Shown here one piece after another: positions 1 through 13,949 of a stretch of DNA of 64,000 nt; position 1 is the stretch's first letter, and the number at the start of each line of letters is the position of its first letter. The stretch spans positions 69,997,666-70,061,665 of the forward strand of contig NC_052018.1 in assembly GCF_015832195.1 (NCBI RefSeq), in the 5' to 3' direction. The notes beneath the pieces are model-generated. The model was not told the DNA's origin. It saw only the letters and a program-made list of their open reading frames with translations, and ran no database searches. A program made the translations under genes and the position numbers. The DNA is from Motacilla alba alba (lineage: Eukaryota; Chordata; Aves; Passeriformes; Motacillidae).

Positions 1-1539
1 GGTGTTTCCCACCACAGAAGCAGTGAGAAGACAAAATCAAGCTGAGACTGTCAAGCTGATGTCCCCTTCCACCCAACAGCCAGACTGAGGCTGCTGTCAG
101 GGGTGCATTTAGCAGAGGGTGACACCAACAGATGGCCATACCCCTGCACTCTGTGTTTATTCCTAGTCATGTGCCATGGTGTACTTCCAGCCTACAGGGC
201 TGCTGGCTGAAAGGATTAGGGCCTTTCCTGAGATGCTCCTGCAGAGGTGTAGGATCCTGATGGGATTTCCATGCAAACAAAGCATGCCCTGAGCATCTGA
301 GCAGGGACAGTGATGAAAGCATAGCCCAGGTTAGAACATCATCCTTTTGAATCAAAGCTCTAGGTTCCAGGATGGTTGTTTTACCATCAGGTTTTGCAAG
401 GCACAGTTGCTGCCACCCAGTTTTGTGTTGCACTTGTTTTAGACAGCCTTTGCTCAGCTCAGCCAATGCTGAGAGACTCAGAGGGTTCTTTGAGGTTTTT
501 TAGGTTAATTTGGAAACTTCACTGATGATACACCTGCCTGCATAATTTACACCTCTGAGGATTGGGTTGATTAGAGAATCAGTGTGAATGATTTATATTA
601 TTCATGGAAGGCAGGGCTATGAGTGTGCTGCAACCTGCGACTGAACTGATATTTCCTTTAATTGTTCAGCTGGGTTCCTGGCAAGCATGAGCTGAAGCTG
701 CACAAACTCACTCAGTAAACATTTCTAGTAGTCTGACCTTCAGCAGTCCTGCTGAGCCAAACCAATCCCCTCTTGTCTTCTAGCTGCAAGCTTGTGGTTC
801 AACACTCCCATGCATGCACACGGCACATGGGAGCAGCTTTTTGGCTGAGGATGGAGGCAAGAGACCCTAATGCCTGATGCTGGTAGCAACAAGAGGCTGA
901 GCATGGGACAATGTGCATTGCCCCCTGTTTTCAGGGCATTGCTGTTACCCAGGTGCCACCCAGGGGGCAAGCCCATGTCTTTTCTGTCTCTTGGGCAAGA
1001 GTGCTCACTGCCCTGGTACCTAGAGAGGTTGAAGGGAAGGGGGAGCATCAAGCAAGCAGACAGTGCTGGATAGTGCTGCTATTATTTATATTGTTAATGA
1101 GGAGTGTAATGGAATAGAAAGTACATTGTAAAATCTGTGAGTTTCTCCAGGTAGGGGAAGCACAATTTGCAAGCACTTTGTAGGGCTGGAAGTCAAATGG
1201 GAGACACCGTCTGAGATCAATAAACTGAAATTCAATACAGGGGAGTGCTCAGCACAAACTTAGAAGGAGGACTCAAACACAGAATGATGCTGTGGAGAAG
1301 TGCCAGGCTGGCAGCAGCAGGGCAGGGTGGGTCTGGGCGAGTGGCAAGGCAGATACACAGAAGACAGAGGTATGGAATGGGGAAGGGGCCAAGTGGGAGG
1401 TGCCAGAGGTCATGCCAGATGTGGGTTTGGGGAAATCACCATTTTTCCTTCATCAAGACAGAGCTGGGCAGAGAACAGCATCCTGCTGGTCCAGGGGTGT
1501 TGCAGGTGAGTGCGGAACAGAGAGGGGCACTGTGGTAGC
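1..1539. other. Intergenic, no gene recognised
   Basis: Mixed-composition unique sequence. The open frames are at most about 100 codons, overlap each other and resemble nothing I know. Confidence 0.7.
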
Positions 1540-1700
1540 CTGGAAGACCTGGCTTACAAGGAGAGATTGAAAGAACTGGTTTGTTCAGGGTGTACCACTG
1601 GAGGATGAGGGCATGAGATGTGGTGGCAGTCAAATATCTAAGGATTGCCATTAGACCAACTAGTTTTCAGGTAGGCAGAGAAGTTGAGCTCTTTCTCAGT
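1540..1700 (+). mobile_element. Degraded LINE fragment resembling the 3' part of CR1/L3 ORF2
   Basis: The stretch has words found in old CR1/L3-family 3' ends in the right order: ACAAGGAGAGATTGAAAGAA, CTGGTTTGTTCAGGG, GATGTGGTGGCAGTCAAATA and TCTAAGGATTGCCAT. No open frame is left. The identification is from memory of the family consensus and the borders are loose. Confidence 0.45.
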
Positions 1701-2859
1701 CAGAGTGAGCTGGGTTACAGCTAGAGAAAAACATGCTGTAACCAGCAAGTGAGCTGAGCCCTGGCTGAGGGCTGTTCCTGTCACCAAAGATATTTTCAAA
1801 AGGTTAAACACACACCAGTCAGGAATATCAGCTAGAAAGAGAGGGAAGGGGAGGGAAAGAGGAGCTGGATGGTCTCTTGAGCCATACATGTCCACGACTG
1901 CTGTGATTCAGATTGGGGCAGTGCCCAAAATGTGTCTGATGAATTCCACACGTGCCCAGAGTGACTCCTAATGTTGTCCTAAAATGGTACTTGATTTCAG
2001 CAGAGAGGTCATACCTCCTATAAATGTGATATTTAGGGTATCAACAGCATTGGTATCCCCAAAAGCACAGGCCAGATTTTTCATATTTGAAGTTACTTTC
2101 TACAACCCTATATTAAGCCAGGCTGAGTTTTATACTCAGATCAAAGTTTCTCTGCTGGCATGACTACAATGCTGGCAATGCCAAAGCTAATATATAAGAC
2201 AAATTGTATGATAAGTCACATGCAATATTGTTTCATCTATATCCAGCACTAATACTGTAAGATGTAGAACAGTAACCTCCTTCCTCAAAAATAAAATGAG
2301 AAATGCCAAAAAAGAGGTGCCAGGAAGAAAGCAGGAGCAATTCAGCATTGTGCTGGGCATTAGCTTAACTAGGAAATGGGGGTGAGGTTAAGCTGGGTGA
2401 AGCTGATGTGCAGAATGGTTCAAGTTAGCCAGTGATATAATAAAGAAAGTGTGCTGTTTCAGACATGGTCTGGTTAATCATCATGAGGATTAGGTACAAC
2501 AGACTCAGGGATGTTGGAGCAAGGAGGCTGCATTTAGACTAGGAAAAAAATGTTTTCAGGTATTGTAATTTCAGGTTCAGCTAAATTCACTCACCTTTTC
2601 TACCTTTCTTTGTAGATGTACCCTATGGGACCTTCAGCAGCCTGAGCTGTGCTGTGTTGAATAACCTTCATCTTCTCCCCCTAAAGATGGGTCAGAAGTA
2701 GCATTCATATGTTCTGTACATTTCACTATTTATTATATATTTAAAGAGTCAGATCTCCTTGTAGGAAAGATAGCTCAAACAGAGAGTGCACATCGTGATT
2801 GCATGGTGGAAAAAAAACCAACCAAAAAGAAAATCAGGTTTTGCTACCAGCTGCCCTTG
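1701..2859. other. Intergenic, nothing recognised
   Basis: AT-rich sequence after a purine-rich patch near 1835-1865 (GAGAGGGAAGGGGAGGG). No ORF of interest, no repeat family recognised. Confidence 0.65.
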
Positions 2860-3560
2860 CTTGTAAGCCCCCTCTGCCTGCCGCTAGGTGGTAACTCCCT
2901 GGCTTGCTCGTGTTTCCTGTCACCCACCATGGTCCCTGTGCTATTTCTTGCTCTGTTTCCCCAGCTGGCTGGGTTGTGCACCAGTGCCTTTTATGGCAGG
3001 GCAGGCGAGGCCAGCGCTTCAGCTGTGCCCCCAGCCTCTCGCTGCTGCCCCAGCCTGCCCGTGCTCCTGGGCCAGGCGGTGGGGCGCAGGGAGGGTATAT
3101 TTAGCTCACCAAGGAGGAGGGCTACAGCATGACATCAGCCTGGCTGGCTCCTTCCAGCCAGGCCACGCTCCACCGCCTGCCCTACACCCTTGGCACCAAG
3201 GCCTGGCGCCGCCCCGGTCACCCGCTCCTGCTCCGGCCTGCTGACGCAGGATCCGGCCAAACTGCGAGAACAAATGGCCGAGTGCCCACGTGCCCCGCTG
3301 TGCACAGGGCAAAAGCCAGGGCAAGCCCTGTCACTCACCCGCCGCTCTTTTGGCAGCGCTGGTGGGTATCAGCACGGCTTGGGAATTTCAGTCCCTGCCT
3401 ATCTCCAGTGACCGGCCCCAGTGGCCCCGACACGCTCCGGCTGAGCGCGGCATTTATCGATAGTTATTCCAGGGCTGGGAGCGCTGGGGCTCACAGTTCT
3501 GCAGTCACAAGGAACACACATTCCTCTGGGTTTATCCTTCCGACTTCACTGTGAACAGCG
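2860..3560. promoter_or_regulatory. GC/CpG-richer block, candidate enhancer
   Basis: About 700 bp that is clearly more GC-rich than its neighbours. It contains a MEF2-like GTATATTTAG near 3092, an E-box CACGTG near 3287, and TEAD-like AGGAACACACATTCCT near 3510. Several frames are open by composition but none resembles a known protein. The assignment rests on composition and motifs only. Confidence 0.3.
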
Positions 3561-4411
3561 TGACAGGAATAGTGATTCCAGCCTCTCTGGCGTGGTGAGC
3601 TGCGGGCACCCACCTCTTGGCGCAAGGCAGATGAGCCCCAGATTGTTTCAACTCCCCAGGCTGGAGGTTTTCCCCTCTGTTTGGCAGCCGGGAGCGGTGT
3701 CTGACGGCCAGAATTTTTTCCCTGCCTGGAATCAGGGCTTCAGCAGATGTTATGGGTATCTACTGGTCCTTAACTGCAAAAGGGGTCTGGCCCTTCCAAA
3801 GGAGCTGAACACAGGCGGTGGAACGTACACTTTGTATTTTTGAGATTAATGAGGCTTCATTCACATGTGACACAGATGGCTGGATTTTTGGCTGTGCTGA
3901 GCACCTATGACTACTACCACATTCACTCAGAACATGTTGGCACGCAGAGCTCTGGAAAATTAGGCCATGTTTCTCCAGTGTAAAAGGCTTGTTGATGTGT
4001 GGGATTTCAAATGTGTAAAATTATTTTCACTCTGCTTCTTAATAACAATAAAAGGATGAGTCATAATTACTTTCTGAGAATATTAAAATTCTAGACATGA
4101 TGCGTCTTACACCGTACAGTGAATCTCTACAGCACAATGTATTAAATGCTCTCCTTTATTACAGAATAGTGATGTCTAATAACTCCCAAGCTCAAGTTTC
4201 ACTGCAGTATTTATAATGCACATCCATAATAACATTTTCCCATTTAGCAGTCTGGGGCAGGTGCCACAATGTGTTGTACAGCACGGGTGCAAATAATGAG
4301 ATAGGGTGATGTCATTGTATAGCATTCCTCCTAAGGGAGCTAAAAATACTCTCTCCCTCTTTCTCACCTTTCATCATCGCCTGCTTCTTCCCGCCTGACG
4401 CTTTTTCACCT

Positions 4412-4425
4412 GTTTCCATGGTAAC
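4412..4425. promoter_or_regulatory. RFX-type X-box
   Basis: GTTTCCATGGTAAC is a near-palindromic match to the X-box recognised by RFX factors (consensus GTTGCCATGGCAAC), with two changes. It is followed directly by an E-box, CAGCTG (4425-4430). No gene start is near, so if used it would act as a distal element. Confidence 0.45.
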
Positions 4426-7400
4426 AGCTGCTATTGTAGCCCAGACCCTCATGCAGATGTTGTCATTGATCCAACACCTTGCGGCAGCTTTGATGGCGCA
4501 TTGTCTTCTTGTTTCCCACTCTCCTGTCTCTGTTCTCCCCCAGAAAGGATGGTTTGGGGATGTTTCCTCCTGCTCAGAGCCTTTGATCTGAAGGAGGAGA
4601 AGGGAGAAAGTTATCGATTCAGCTTTATTACCAATTGTAATCCTTCCTGGAGGGCTTTCTGAGAGCTAAAATAATATGCCATGGAACCAGTTACAGGTTT
4701 GCTTGTGTGGTTGTTAAAATGGGTGCCTTAAAAAAAAACCCAACCAAGAGAGGAGTAAGGAATGATTAGCATTGGAAGGCCATAATTAAAATCTCTCTCT
4801 GACAGGGCATGGAAAACTGCTTTGCTGGGGGATGCTGCTGCTTTACGGCTTGCACAGTCGGATCAGAGGCCCTTTTTTTTTTATTCTGGCCATTTTCTTT
4901 CTTCTGCTTTTTTCCCTTGCTAAGTGCCTGGGGAAGTTTCCACATTTTGGCTGTGTTCATTGTTCAGGCCCTCCCCACCCAGGCTTGTCACTCCAGCTTG
5001 GCTTGAAGGGAAAGGGAGGGAGGCAACAGAGCTGTGCTAGAAAATCTGCACCATGGATTACTGCTGAAATGAAATGTAGCTGTAAGGAAAAAAAAAAAAG
5101 CAGAGAACAAGGAAATTCTGCTTAATCACCTATTGTCTGCAGTTGTTTTGCATTCTTCACCTGTCACTCCTTGCTGGAGTCGGACGTTTTTCTCCTGATG
5201 ATGAGAACCTGACAGACGGATGGTAATGAATGTGTAACTGAAAACCTGGGCTTCTGCATCTGCATTATTTATTCACCTAAAGCAAGAACTGCTCTATATT
5301 TAGTGTATGATGTCAGGCGCCTTGTTTGCATCCTTAGAAATTGGCAGGGAGCCACATCTCACATGACATATGAAATCACTGATAAATGCTTCTTTTCACT
5401 GAAAGAAAAACAGCTTAATAAATGCAGCTCTTTTCTGCTTTCATCTCTTCCCTCCCCACCACGCTCCCTTCCCCTTCTGGGATTTGTCTCTCCGTGGCAG
5501 AGCTCAGCAGCATCTGTGAAGTGGAAATGAGCAGGCAGTACAGCAGATCAAAATGAGGCCATGGGTAAGCTCGGGAAGTTGCTGCCCTCCCAAGCCCCCC
5601 TCTCCTCCCCCCTTCCAAGTCCTGGGGCTCTGCCAAAGAACTAGCCAAGCTGGGCGGAAAGGAAAGAAGGGAGAGAGGGAGAGCCTCCTCCTCCACCCAG
5701 CACAGGCTTTGTGGGGATGCTGGTATTCCTGGTATGTAATGAGTTTCAGTTGGGTTTTAGCAGGCAGGGAGCAGGGGACAGGCCGGGTCCCACGTGCATC
5801 AGTCGGTGCAGAAATGGCACAGTGACCAATACCAGCAGTTTTCTGCCTTGAACACGTCTTCAGTGCAAGTGCCCAGCAACAACCTTACATTTGTGCTTTC
5901 ACAGGGGAAACGCAGCCAGGGCGCTTTCCTGGCATTGCTGCAAAGCCAAAGGCGGGGAAAAAATAGCAAGTTTTATGTATAAAATATAGGTTAGAGTGCC
6001 AGAACTTCATCTGCCATAACCTGGCAGGGCTCCACTGAATTTCCATGCACCAGTTCAGGCCATTTTAGGGTCTGATTCTTAATTCAAGCATGGCAGAAGT
6101 CAGGAGGGTAAAAAAGATCAGTGCAGCTCCTAGCTCACAGCCCATCCCAACACCTTAGGGCTAGTGTTCCTAAGCTGGCAGATGCCATGGTTCCACAGCC
6201 TATTTTGGCTTTCCATAGCAGCAGTGATAGGACCTGTAGGGAGCTGCAAATGTAGCATCAACAGATCCCAAGGTTACAATCTGGGGCCTGAGTGGGAGGC
6301 TGCCTCAGATAAAGAGCACAGCTTGCCATGGGGCCAGTGTCCTCAGCAGTACCAAGCCATACATGAGAAATAAATTTAAAATATCTGGCTGACCCATAGA
6401 AACAATCAGTCTGTTTACTTTGGAAAGGATTTCTTGCAGTGAGCAAAACCAGTTAAGGTTTTGTGAAGTCAAGGATCTACTCTCCCCAGCGTTTCCCCAC
6501 CAGGTTTAGCATCACTGCTGCTGATGCAGACCCAGTAGAAGAGGGAAGATAGCCTTGCTGCAGAGCTGCTGTGCTGCAGATGAATGACTTTTCCTATTAA
6601 ACAAGCCCATTCAAGCTTCCGCTCCGCAGCCATTTACTTGATGGGTTTGAACAATAATGAATCAGGATTAAAAAACCTGCCCCTGAGAAATTCAGGCTGC
6701 CTCAGCAAATGGGATCAAATAAAGTTGGTAGTATCATGTGGCCTGCTAATATTCAGAAATGACATCAATGTATCCTGAGCTTATTCAAACCAGCCTTTTG
6801 CTTTGGTTTGTTGAATAGGGCGACCTGGAGGTTAAGCATCAGAGAGACATTTGAGAGGAATTTAACAGAGAAACGTGGGGACAGAGCACAAAAGGAAATT
6901 CTTTCAAGAACTTTAGCATAAAATGTCCTCCATGAAGGAATATGTGAGACAAGTTTTTAGATGAGACAGTTGTCCTCCCAGGAAAAACATCATGAAGTTG
7001 TTACACAGAAACTCATTAAAAAAAAAAAAAAAAAGTCAGCCAACACCACAAGATGATATCTCAGTAGTCCCAGATGTTCCGTGTTCTGGGAAAAAGAAGG
7101 GAAGATTACTCTCAGAAATTCACCCTGTGTTGGCACGATACTGAAGGAAACTTGGAGTGAGTTTGTAAAATATAGAAAGATGCTGCTCCTTGGAGTAATG
7201 TAGGCAGCATCTATAAATAGCTAGCTGTCATTTCCAAAGGCTGAATGAAGCCTGATGGCCCATACTGGGCAGGAAACAGTACAGTGGCTGCCACGGGTCT
7301 CAGGATTAGTAAATGTGCATTTATTCCTGATCATATAGTGCATTTTTTGTATTATATTGGGACATCCCAACAGATGTCTGCCTCCATTCCTCTCAGTAAC

Positions 7401-10049
7401 ACTGGAAAATCACCTCCTCTCTTCCCCCAAGGTCATGATCCTCACATGTTAAAAAGCTGAGGACTTGGGTGGTCCCTTGCTGTACCTCCAACAGCTTGCT
7501 CGGTGTCAGATACTTTGCTCCCTGTTTGGGCTTCAGCCATAGCCATGTGGCTCGTTGAGAACAGCTGTCCATACCTGGACCAAATCTAGCAGAATTGCCA
7601 CTCACCATTAATACTTTGGAAAGCTGCAAGGAGCTCATCTTGTGGTGCCTGGACAAATTTTTTTGTAGCAGTGTTATAGTAAAGTGGCAGAAATGTGGGG
7701 AAGGGAAGAGGAGCCCCACTGATGAGATGAAGCTCCTGAGCCTCCCAACAGGATGCTGAAGGGACATGGGTAAACTGAGGACTTGTGTCTGCTGTCACTC
7801 TGGTACTAGCAGCCATCTCCCAGGGAGTCACAGTCAGTGCAGTCCTAACTGCAGGTAAGGCAGGTGGCAAGGGAAAGCCCCAGGTGAAACTGGTGAAGCA
7901 GCTTTTTTTAACACACTACCCCCAAAATGCCCAGTGTGATCAGACCTCACTTCCTTTGAGTGGAGAGTGGCAAGTGGCTGAGACAGAGAGCTGGGGGACA
8001 AGAGCTGTGGCTGTGGCATCTCCCTGCTTGTTCCTGCTCATCTTAAAAGTCACATGTGCAAGGGAAAAGACAAGAGCTGCCTGGGATGCAGCAGGGATGA
8101 AGAGCTTTAACCTGCACCTAGAGGTATGGCAGGGGTCTTGGGGGGGGTCTGGACCTGATCTAGTGTAGCTTGCACTGTCAAGTTTCCTACCACCAGCTGT
8201 AGGCCAACATCACAGTTATGTGACATGCAGACACAGCACTCAAACACCTAAGCCAGTTTAACATCACACCTTTCATTATTTTGGTAGGTGTTTCCATAGA
8301 GGTTCTCATTTCAGTGTATTACTCCCTGTTTCACTGCAACTCATGTTCTGAATGTGACTTCAGCATCATTTAGCAGCCAAGAAAATGAGGTGAGAGAAGG
8401 CTGAACTGACAGCAGGCTGGGATAGCAGGGACACTGTCATGTGGCCCTATGCAGATGAAAGTCCACTGAGTGGGAAGGGGGGGCAGACTAAATCAAGAAA
8501 GCTGTGATTACTTTTTTCCCCTTCTGGTGAAAGCTGGGAGATAACTCGCAAAGCTTTGCTCGTGAGCAGAGGTGGCAGAGTGGGTGTCCAGCGGATACAG
8601 CCTTTGTATCTTTTCAGCAGTTCCCTGGAGCATGAAACTGCTCTTTTCAGGCTGAAGCCGTCAGGAAGGGCATCTTCTGCTTGCCATTTTTGATGAAAGG
8701 ATTTAAGGGCCATCCAGCAGAGGACCTAACTCTAAACCCACAAGCAATCAATTTGTTTTGATGCTCTGAAATTGCTGTGCTAAACCAAGAAAGATGGATA
8801 AAATGATAGGAGATCAGCAAGAGGGTTGGGTGGTTAAGTCAGATATAGTGAGTCTCTCTCTGTGATATAAACTCTCTGGTAGAAACCTTTCTCTTCGGCC
8901 CACAGCAGTTGCATTTCAAGGCCTGCTAATATGGATCAGTGATAGAGCAATTCTCTTACAGAGGGTAAAAAACACTTCTTACATATTTTCACACATTTTT
9001 TTTAACATAGCAATAAGCTGTGTCTTTACTTCTCAAGCAAACTTCTCAGGCAAAAGGCAAGTTGCTTTGGTTATTTATCTTCATCTAGTCTTTTGTTTCA
9101 CATGAAGCTGTAAATGAGAAAAGTATCTGCGTATCCTTTAAGTTCCTAAACCCAAAACATTTAATAAGAAATAAGCCATTAGTGACCTACCATTCCTTTG
9201 CATTCGGAACAATTTCCAGCTGAAACCCTGACAACAATGGAATGATTTGAAGATGTTTAATGGAGACTTTCTCAGAATATCTAGTCAGACGGATTTCACA
9301 AGTGCACTCTGTTTGCCATCAGACAAATATGATATATATCAGATTCACCTTTACCCATAAACCAATCGAATGAGGCTTCATCAAAGAAAGTATGCTTCTC
9401 ATCATGCTTTTTACTGGCAATAGAGCTGTGTCCAGAAGCACTCTGCGCTAAGTATTTTTCTTGTAAATACCCACAGGCTTATTGCTCACCCTCACTCATT
9501 CAGAACCTGGTGGGCATGTAGGAAGGGGAACAACAGTTCCACACAGTTGTTGTTCTGGTAGTTGGGGAGTCTTCCTTACGCTGAACTAGGGAAGAGAAAC
9601 AGCTTACTTCCCCCACACTTTTGGAGCTCAGCCTTAATTGCAAATGTGATGTCCTTCAATGTAATCAGTTATTCCCTTGTTCTGAGCTCTCCTGAGTGCC
9701 TGATTGACCTTCACTGTCCGTCCAGCTCTTTGTCCCTCCTGGCAACAGATAAGATAAAACCTGTCAATGTGCTGGAGAGCTCTAACAGATCTTTCCTGTG
9801 TGCATTACGTTGTGGTTGCTCCCTGACTTTGTGTTGCCCACTTGTCCAAATTTGTCTCTGATTGATGGGAGCTAGGAGAGGGTGTTTTAACAGACACAGC
9901 AGCCCCGTGACATGGGGAAAGACAGGGTCAGCTTAGGCTTACCAGTGTGAGAAATGAAGGAAGAAGCAGTCACCCTCTTTACTGTATGTGGTGCTTCATG
10001 TCTCTTTCCCTATATCTTGCCTGCTGGTGAACAGAAGAAGGTGTAATAG

Positions 10050-10310
10050 GACCTGTCAGAGTTTGCTTCCCTTTCTCCTTTGCCTTCTTCTCAGTCTCAT
10101 TTCATCTGCCTTCTCTGCTCTTTCCTGCTCTTGTCCTTCTCATACTTCTTCATTAGCTCTTTCCTAATTAAGATCTTAAACCCCATCTCTTTTCCCACTG
10201 ATCATGCCACTACTTTGATATTTGCAAATTCTTTTTTTGTCCCCTCTGCTTCCTTGTTCCTTTTATTGTCTTTATTTATTGTCTCTCTTGAGATAACTCT
10301 TCAGGTCAAG
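10050..10310 (+). other. Pyrimidine-rich tract
   Basis: About 260 bp biased to C and T on the + strand (many TTCTC, CTTCT and CCTTT words). A 111-residue ORF (10080-10415) crosses it but is Leu/Phe/Ser-rich by composition and not recognisable. Confidence 0.6.
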
Positions 10311-13300
10311 GACTGCCCCACAGTTCAGACCTGTCCAATGCCTTGCCAAGTGTTGCTCCAGTTCTGCTTGGCCGCAGCAGACAATGGAAACCTCACGTGC
10401 ATCCCAACGCTATAAAGCTCATGAGCTGCCCTTTGCAGACTGAAGTCTCCGGCTGACGATGGACTTTGTCACCTGGTGGGGCAGTGAAGCAGGCTGTTGG
10501 TGGCGTGCCTTGTGACTGCTTGGCAGGAGCCTTTCCTTCCTGCTGCCACATACTAATAGGGTTAGGTGTTCATTTCCAGGATCATCTGATGGGCACCCCT
10601 TCAAAACCCAACCATCAAACCAAATTCCAAAGAGCAGTGCAGTTGCTGAACTCCTGGAAGCAGCCATAGGAGAACATGTTGTGGGTCTACAAACTGGAGT
10701 GGCCTATGCAGCGCAGCGAGGAAGGGGACAGATCTGGTGGGGTGTGTGCAGGTGCCTGGATCCTCGCAGTCAAGGAGCCTTGCCTGAGTATTCCCTCAGC
10801 CTCCTGGGGGGAGGCAAAGAGGGGAGCAGCTAGCTGGAGGCATCTGGCAGGCTGGGCAAGGGCTGGGAGATGCTGACAGCAGTGAGGGGAAGGAGGGAGT
10901 GGCTTTATGCAGCTGATTAGCTGTTCCTCTCTGCTCTTTCCCGACTTTAAAAGATCCTTAAACTTTCAAGTGGAAACAGTGATACAGGATTGGGCAGCAG
11001 CTCCCTAATTTTCTCCTGGCTCTCTTGCGCACCACCCACAGCTGGTGGCGTGAGGCTTCCCTGAACCAGCAGCTGCACTGATACAAAGTCTTCTGTCTTT
11101 GAGTGGGCAGATTGAGGGATGAGCTGCTGGCTACATCACTTCTGTCCCAGGTTTTTAGTTTGGGAAATCTGGCCGCTCTGCCTGCACCTGTGGGTGAAGG
11201 AGGCCTCTTGTTCCTGTTCTGGCTTTCTGGCTTCCAAGTAAAAGATCGCTCGCTCAATGCTCCAGAAGTGCCCAAGACATTATGGTGACAAAGACAGAAA
11301 AGGTGCCAGCAACAAGATTGGAATACTGCAGGATGTTTTGGGGCTGCTCAGTAGCACAGTTGAAACCATGTCTTTCCATCTGCAGGCTGAGCAGCCAGGA
11401 CCGCTCTGGCCATGGGACAAGGGGAAGGGTGGAGCTGGAAGGGGGGGATCTGTGGCAGGACCCAAGTGTCCTGGAGTTTCACCCCCTCAGCAGGCTAACC
11501 ACATCCTGCTCAGCCTGACCTCTGAGTAGTGGCAGCAGCAAGCCCAGGACCCAGGGCTGCGGAGCAGACAGGATAGCTGGTGGGGACATGCTGTTTTGGT
11601 GCCCTGAGTCATCTGCTGCCCTGAACCTCTGGCTAAGGGCCAGCCAAGCAATTCCCACATCAGGCAAAACCCGGTCCAAACAAGACCAGCTGCTCCATCA
11701 GTACCACTGTGCAGCTGGCTCCTGTGCTGGGAAGCAGGACTGTACCATCTGTCTGGCCCAGGGGCGGCACAGGCAGCCCTGCTACTCGCTGTCACTCTGC
11801 ACGACCTTTGGGAGCAGCGCTGCTGGGCTCCTGGGGAAAGGTGCAGTGTGGGCACCGCCTTGCACAGGGGGTGCAATGAACGGGGCCAAGCAGGGACAGC
11901 AGAAGCAGTGGGCTGGCAGCAGCAAGCCCACTGTATTTCCCTGGCCTGCTGGCTTTTCTCTCCTTGTATCCAGGCTTTGGAAAACACTGGGGTTCAGTCA
12001 CACTGGGAGCCATGTGAGCACTGGGCTGTAGCCATCCTACTGCTCCTGGTCTGTGGCAGGCTGATACCTATTGTGACCTCCTCACCCCGTGCCCTTGGCA
12101 CAGCTCCTGGTATCAGATATCCCAGCTTTGCATGGTTGCAACTCCTACTGACTTGGGTCAGAGTTTACCTGGAGGGCCTAGAGCTGTGCCACTGCTCGGG
12201 GCTGTTGTGTGATGAGAGTGACTCACTGCTCCCGCTCCCTGCCTTCCCCTTGGTGTCCAAAACAAGCAGGGCCTGGACTTGTCCCCGTTCCCATCCCCTT
12301 ATCTTGCTTTCCACACAGCCCAAGCAAGCAGACCTGTGACGGGTGGCCTTGCAAGGACCTGGTCTGCATGCATTTGCCGAGCTTCTCTTCCATTTAGTGG
12401 ACAATGAAATAAAGAAAAAAGCTCTTCTTCTAGTCATTTAAGTCCATTCTCCCCTGTCAGCTGCAGAGACAGCTGTGGGAGAAGCAAGAATTTTCACCCA
12501 TGTCTCATTTTGGGGAGGGCTTGCCTGCCTCACACCTGGGTGACTCCCTGCTCTCTGTACCTCCGCTGCCCAGGGCACACAGGGCTCCAGATACCACAGT
12601 GCATCTGTCTCCCTCCTCTTAACAGCCTCTCACAGCAGAATTCACTCGCCATCGCTGAGATTTAGCTGTTTCCCTCAAGGGTCTGTTGAGCATCAGATAT
12701 GCACATGTGCAACATCCATTTAAATCCATAATAAATGTGCGCACACATTTTGCGTGGTGACTGGCCCCCTGACTCACACAAAAATGTATTTTAAATGGGC
12801 TTGGAGGATTTGGGCCATCATTAAATTTCAAGGAACAAGGTCCACTCCTGTATTCCTGTGCACCAGGGACCCGGGGATGTACGTATCGTGAAAGACCAAA
12901 CTCACGCCGCCCTCGCTGCATCCCCCCTTCCCAGCCACCTCCCTGGAATGAAGAAACATGAGACTCCAGCACTTTCTTGGTGGCGTAGACTTCCTGTTGC
13001 AATCATCCTCTCCCTTGCCAGCACAGCGAAATCTGCTTAGCCTTTACTTTCTCACACATGTTTCAGATGTGCAGGGGTGTGATTGTAAACAATGTCATCG
13101 GCCGTGCCAGAGCTGTCTGCTCCTGCCGTGCTCCCTTCCCAGCACCCCAGGGGTTCCCGTAACAGGGCGTAAAGCAAACAAAGCAAAACAGTAATCTGCT
13201 GTTCCAATGGCATTTTTTTTGTTTTTAGAAAATGTTAATGATAGGTTATGTGATTACCCTAGGTTTGGCTCCACTTACTCTTTATTAAGCACATCTGGTA

Positions 13301-13949
13301 TTTAGTAACAGTGTAAGTAGCAGGAGTTTTTCTGGCCCGCAAATGAGATTATCCAATGTTGCCATGCAGTATGGAAACTCCTCAGGGAAGCCAGTGAACT
13401 GCGTGGAGATACAAGACTTTCTTTTCAGCTGGGCATGCAGCCAGAATAGCTAAAAAATGTGGATTGGCGCAGAGCTCTTGCCACGCAAACACTTCTGGAA
13501 ATTTCTCTGTTCAGGCCTGCCAAATCCTTCCTATGTAACATGAGTTTCTGTCTTCCTCAGCAGCCCGTCTGAAGCCTGAGCTCTCCTGCACACTTTAAAA
13601 AGGAAAAATGAAAAAAAAGCTCCAAGGCAACCTTTCAGTCCTGTTTCCAGCATGCCACTGCCAAGCTAACAATTTCGCTGAATTAGGGGGAATTTCCTAA
13701 AACATTTCTTTGAGCTACATTGAGTGCAACATGTGGGAGACAACTGTGTTTCCTGGAGAAGAAAGGAGAGTTGTCTCACTCGTGGAGACTGCCTAATGTC
13801 TAGCAGGAGAAAAACAACCAGCCATGACAAGAAAATGTTTTTTAAAACTTGGCGCGAGAAGCAGGTTTTATTTATTTTGAATGCCTTTTCCAGTCTGGTC
13901 AATGTAGTGTATGAAGAGAGGGTTGGTGGAGGGAAGCTGGTGTTTTTGT

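Larger units (their letters stand above)
3561..13949. other. Intergenic, no gene recognised
   Basis: About 10 kb of mostly unique sequence with the X-box at 4412 and the pyrimidine tract at 10050. A GC-richer part at about 10.65-12.6 kb keeps open frames of up to 166 codons on both strands (11487-11987 minus, 11848-12339 plus), but they overlap antisense and none is recognisable. I see no exon with good splice borders and no strong repeat. Confidence 0.6.

Noticed and set aside
4867..4960. Hydrophobic short ORFs near 4.8-5.1 kb suggesting a secreted peptide.
   Set aside because: They are translations of a T-rich tract (TTTTTTTTT and TTTTCTTTCTTC), without any homology.
11487..12339. Overlapping 166-, 147- and 163-residue ORFs on both strands.
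   Set aside because: They overlap antisense to one another in a GC-richer patch, resemble no known protein and have no supporting splice or start context.
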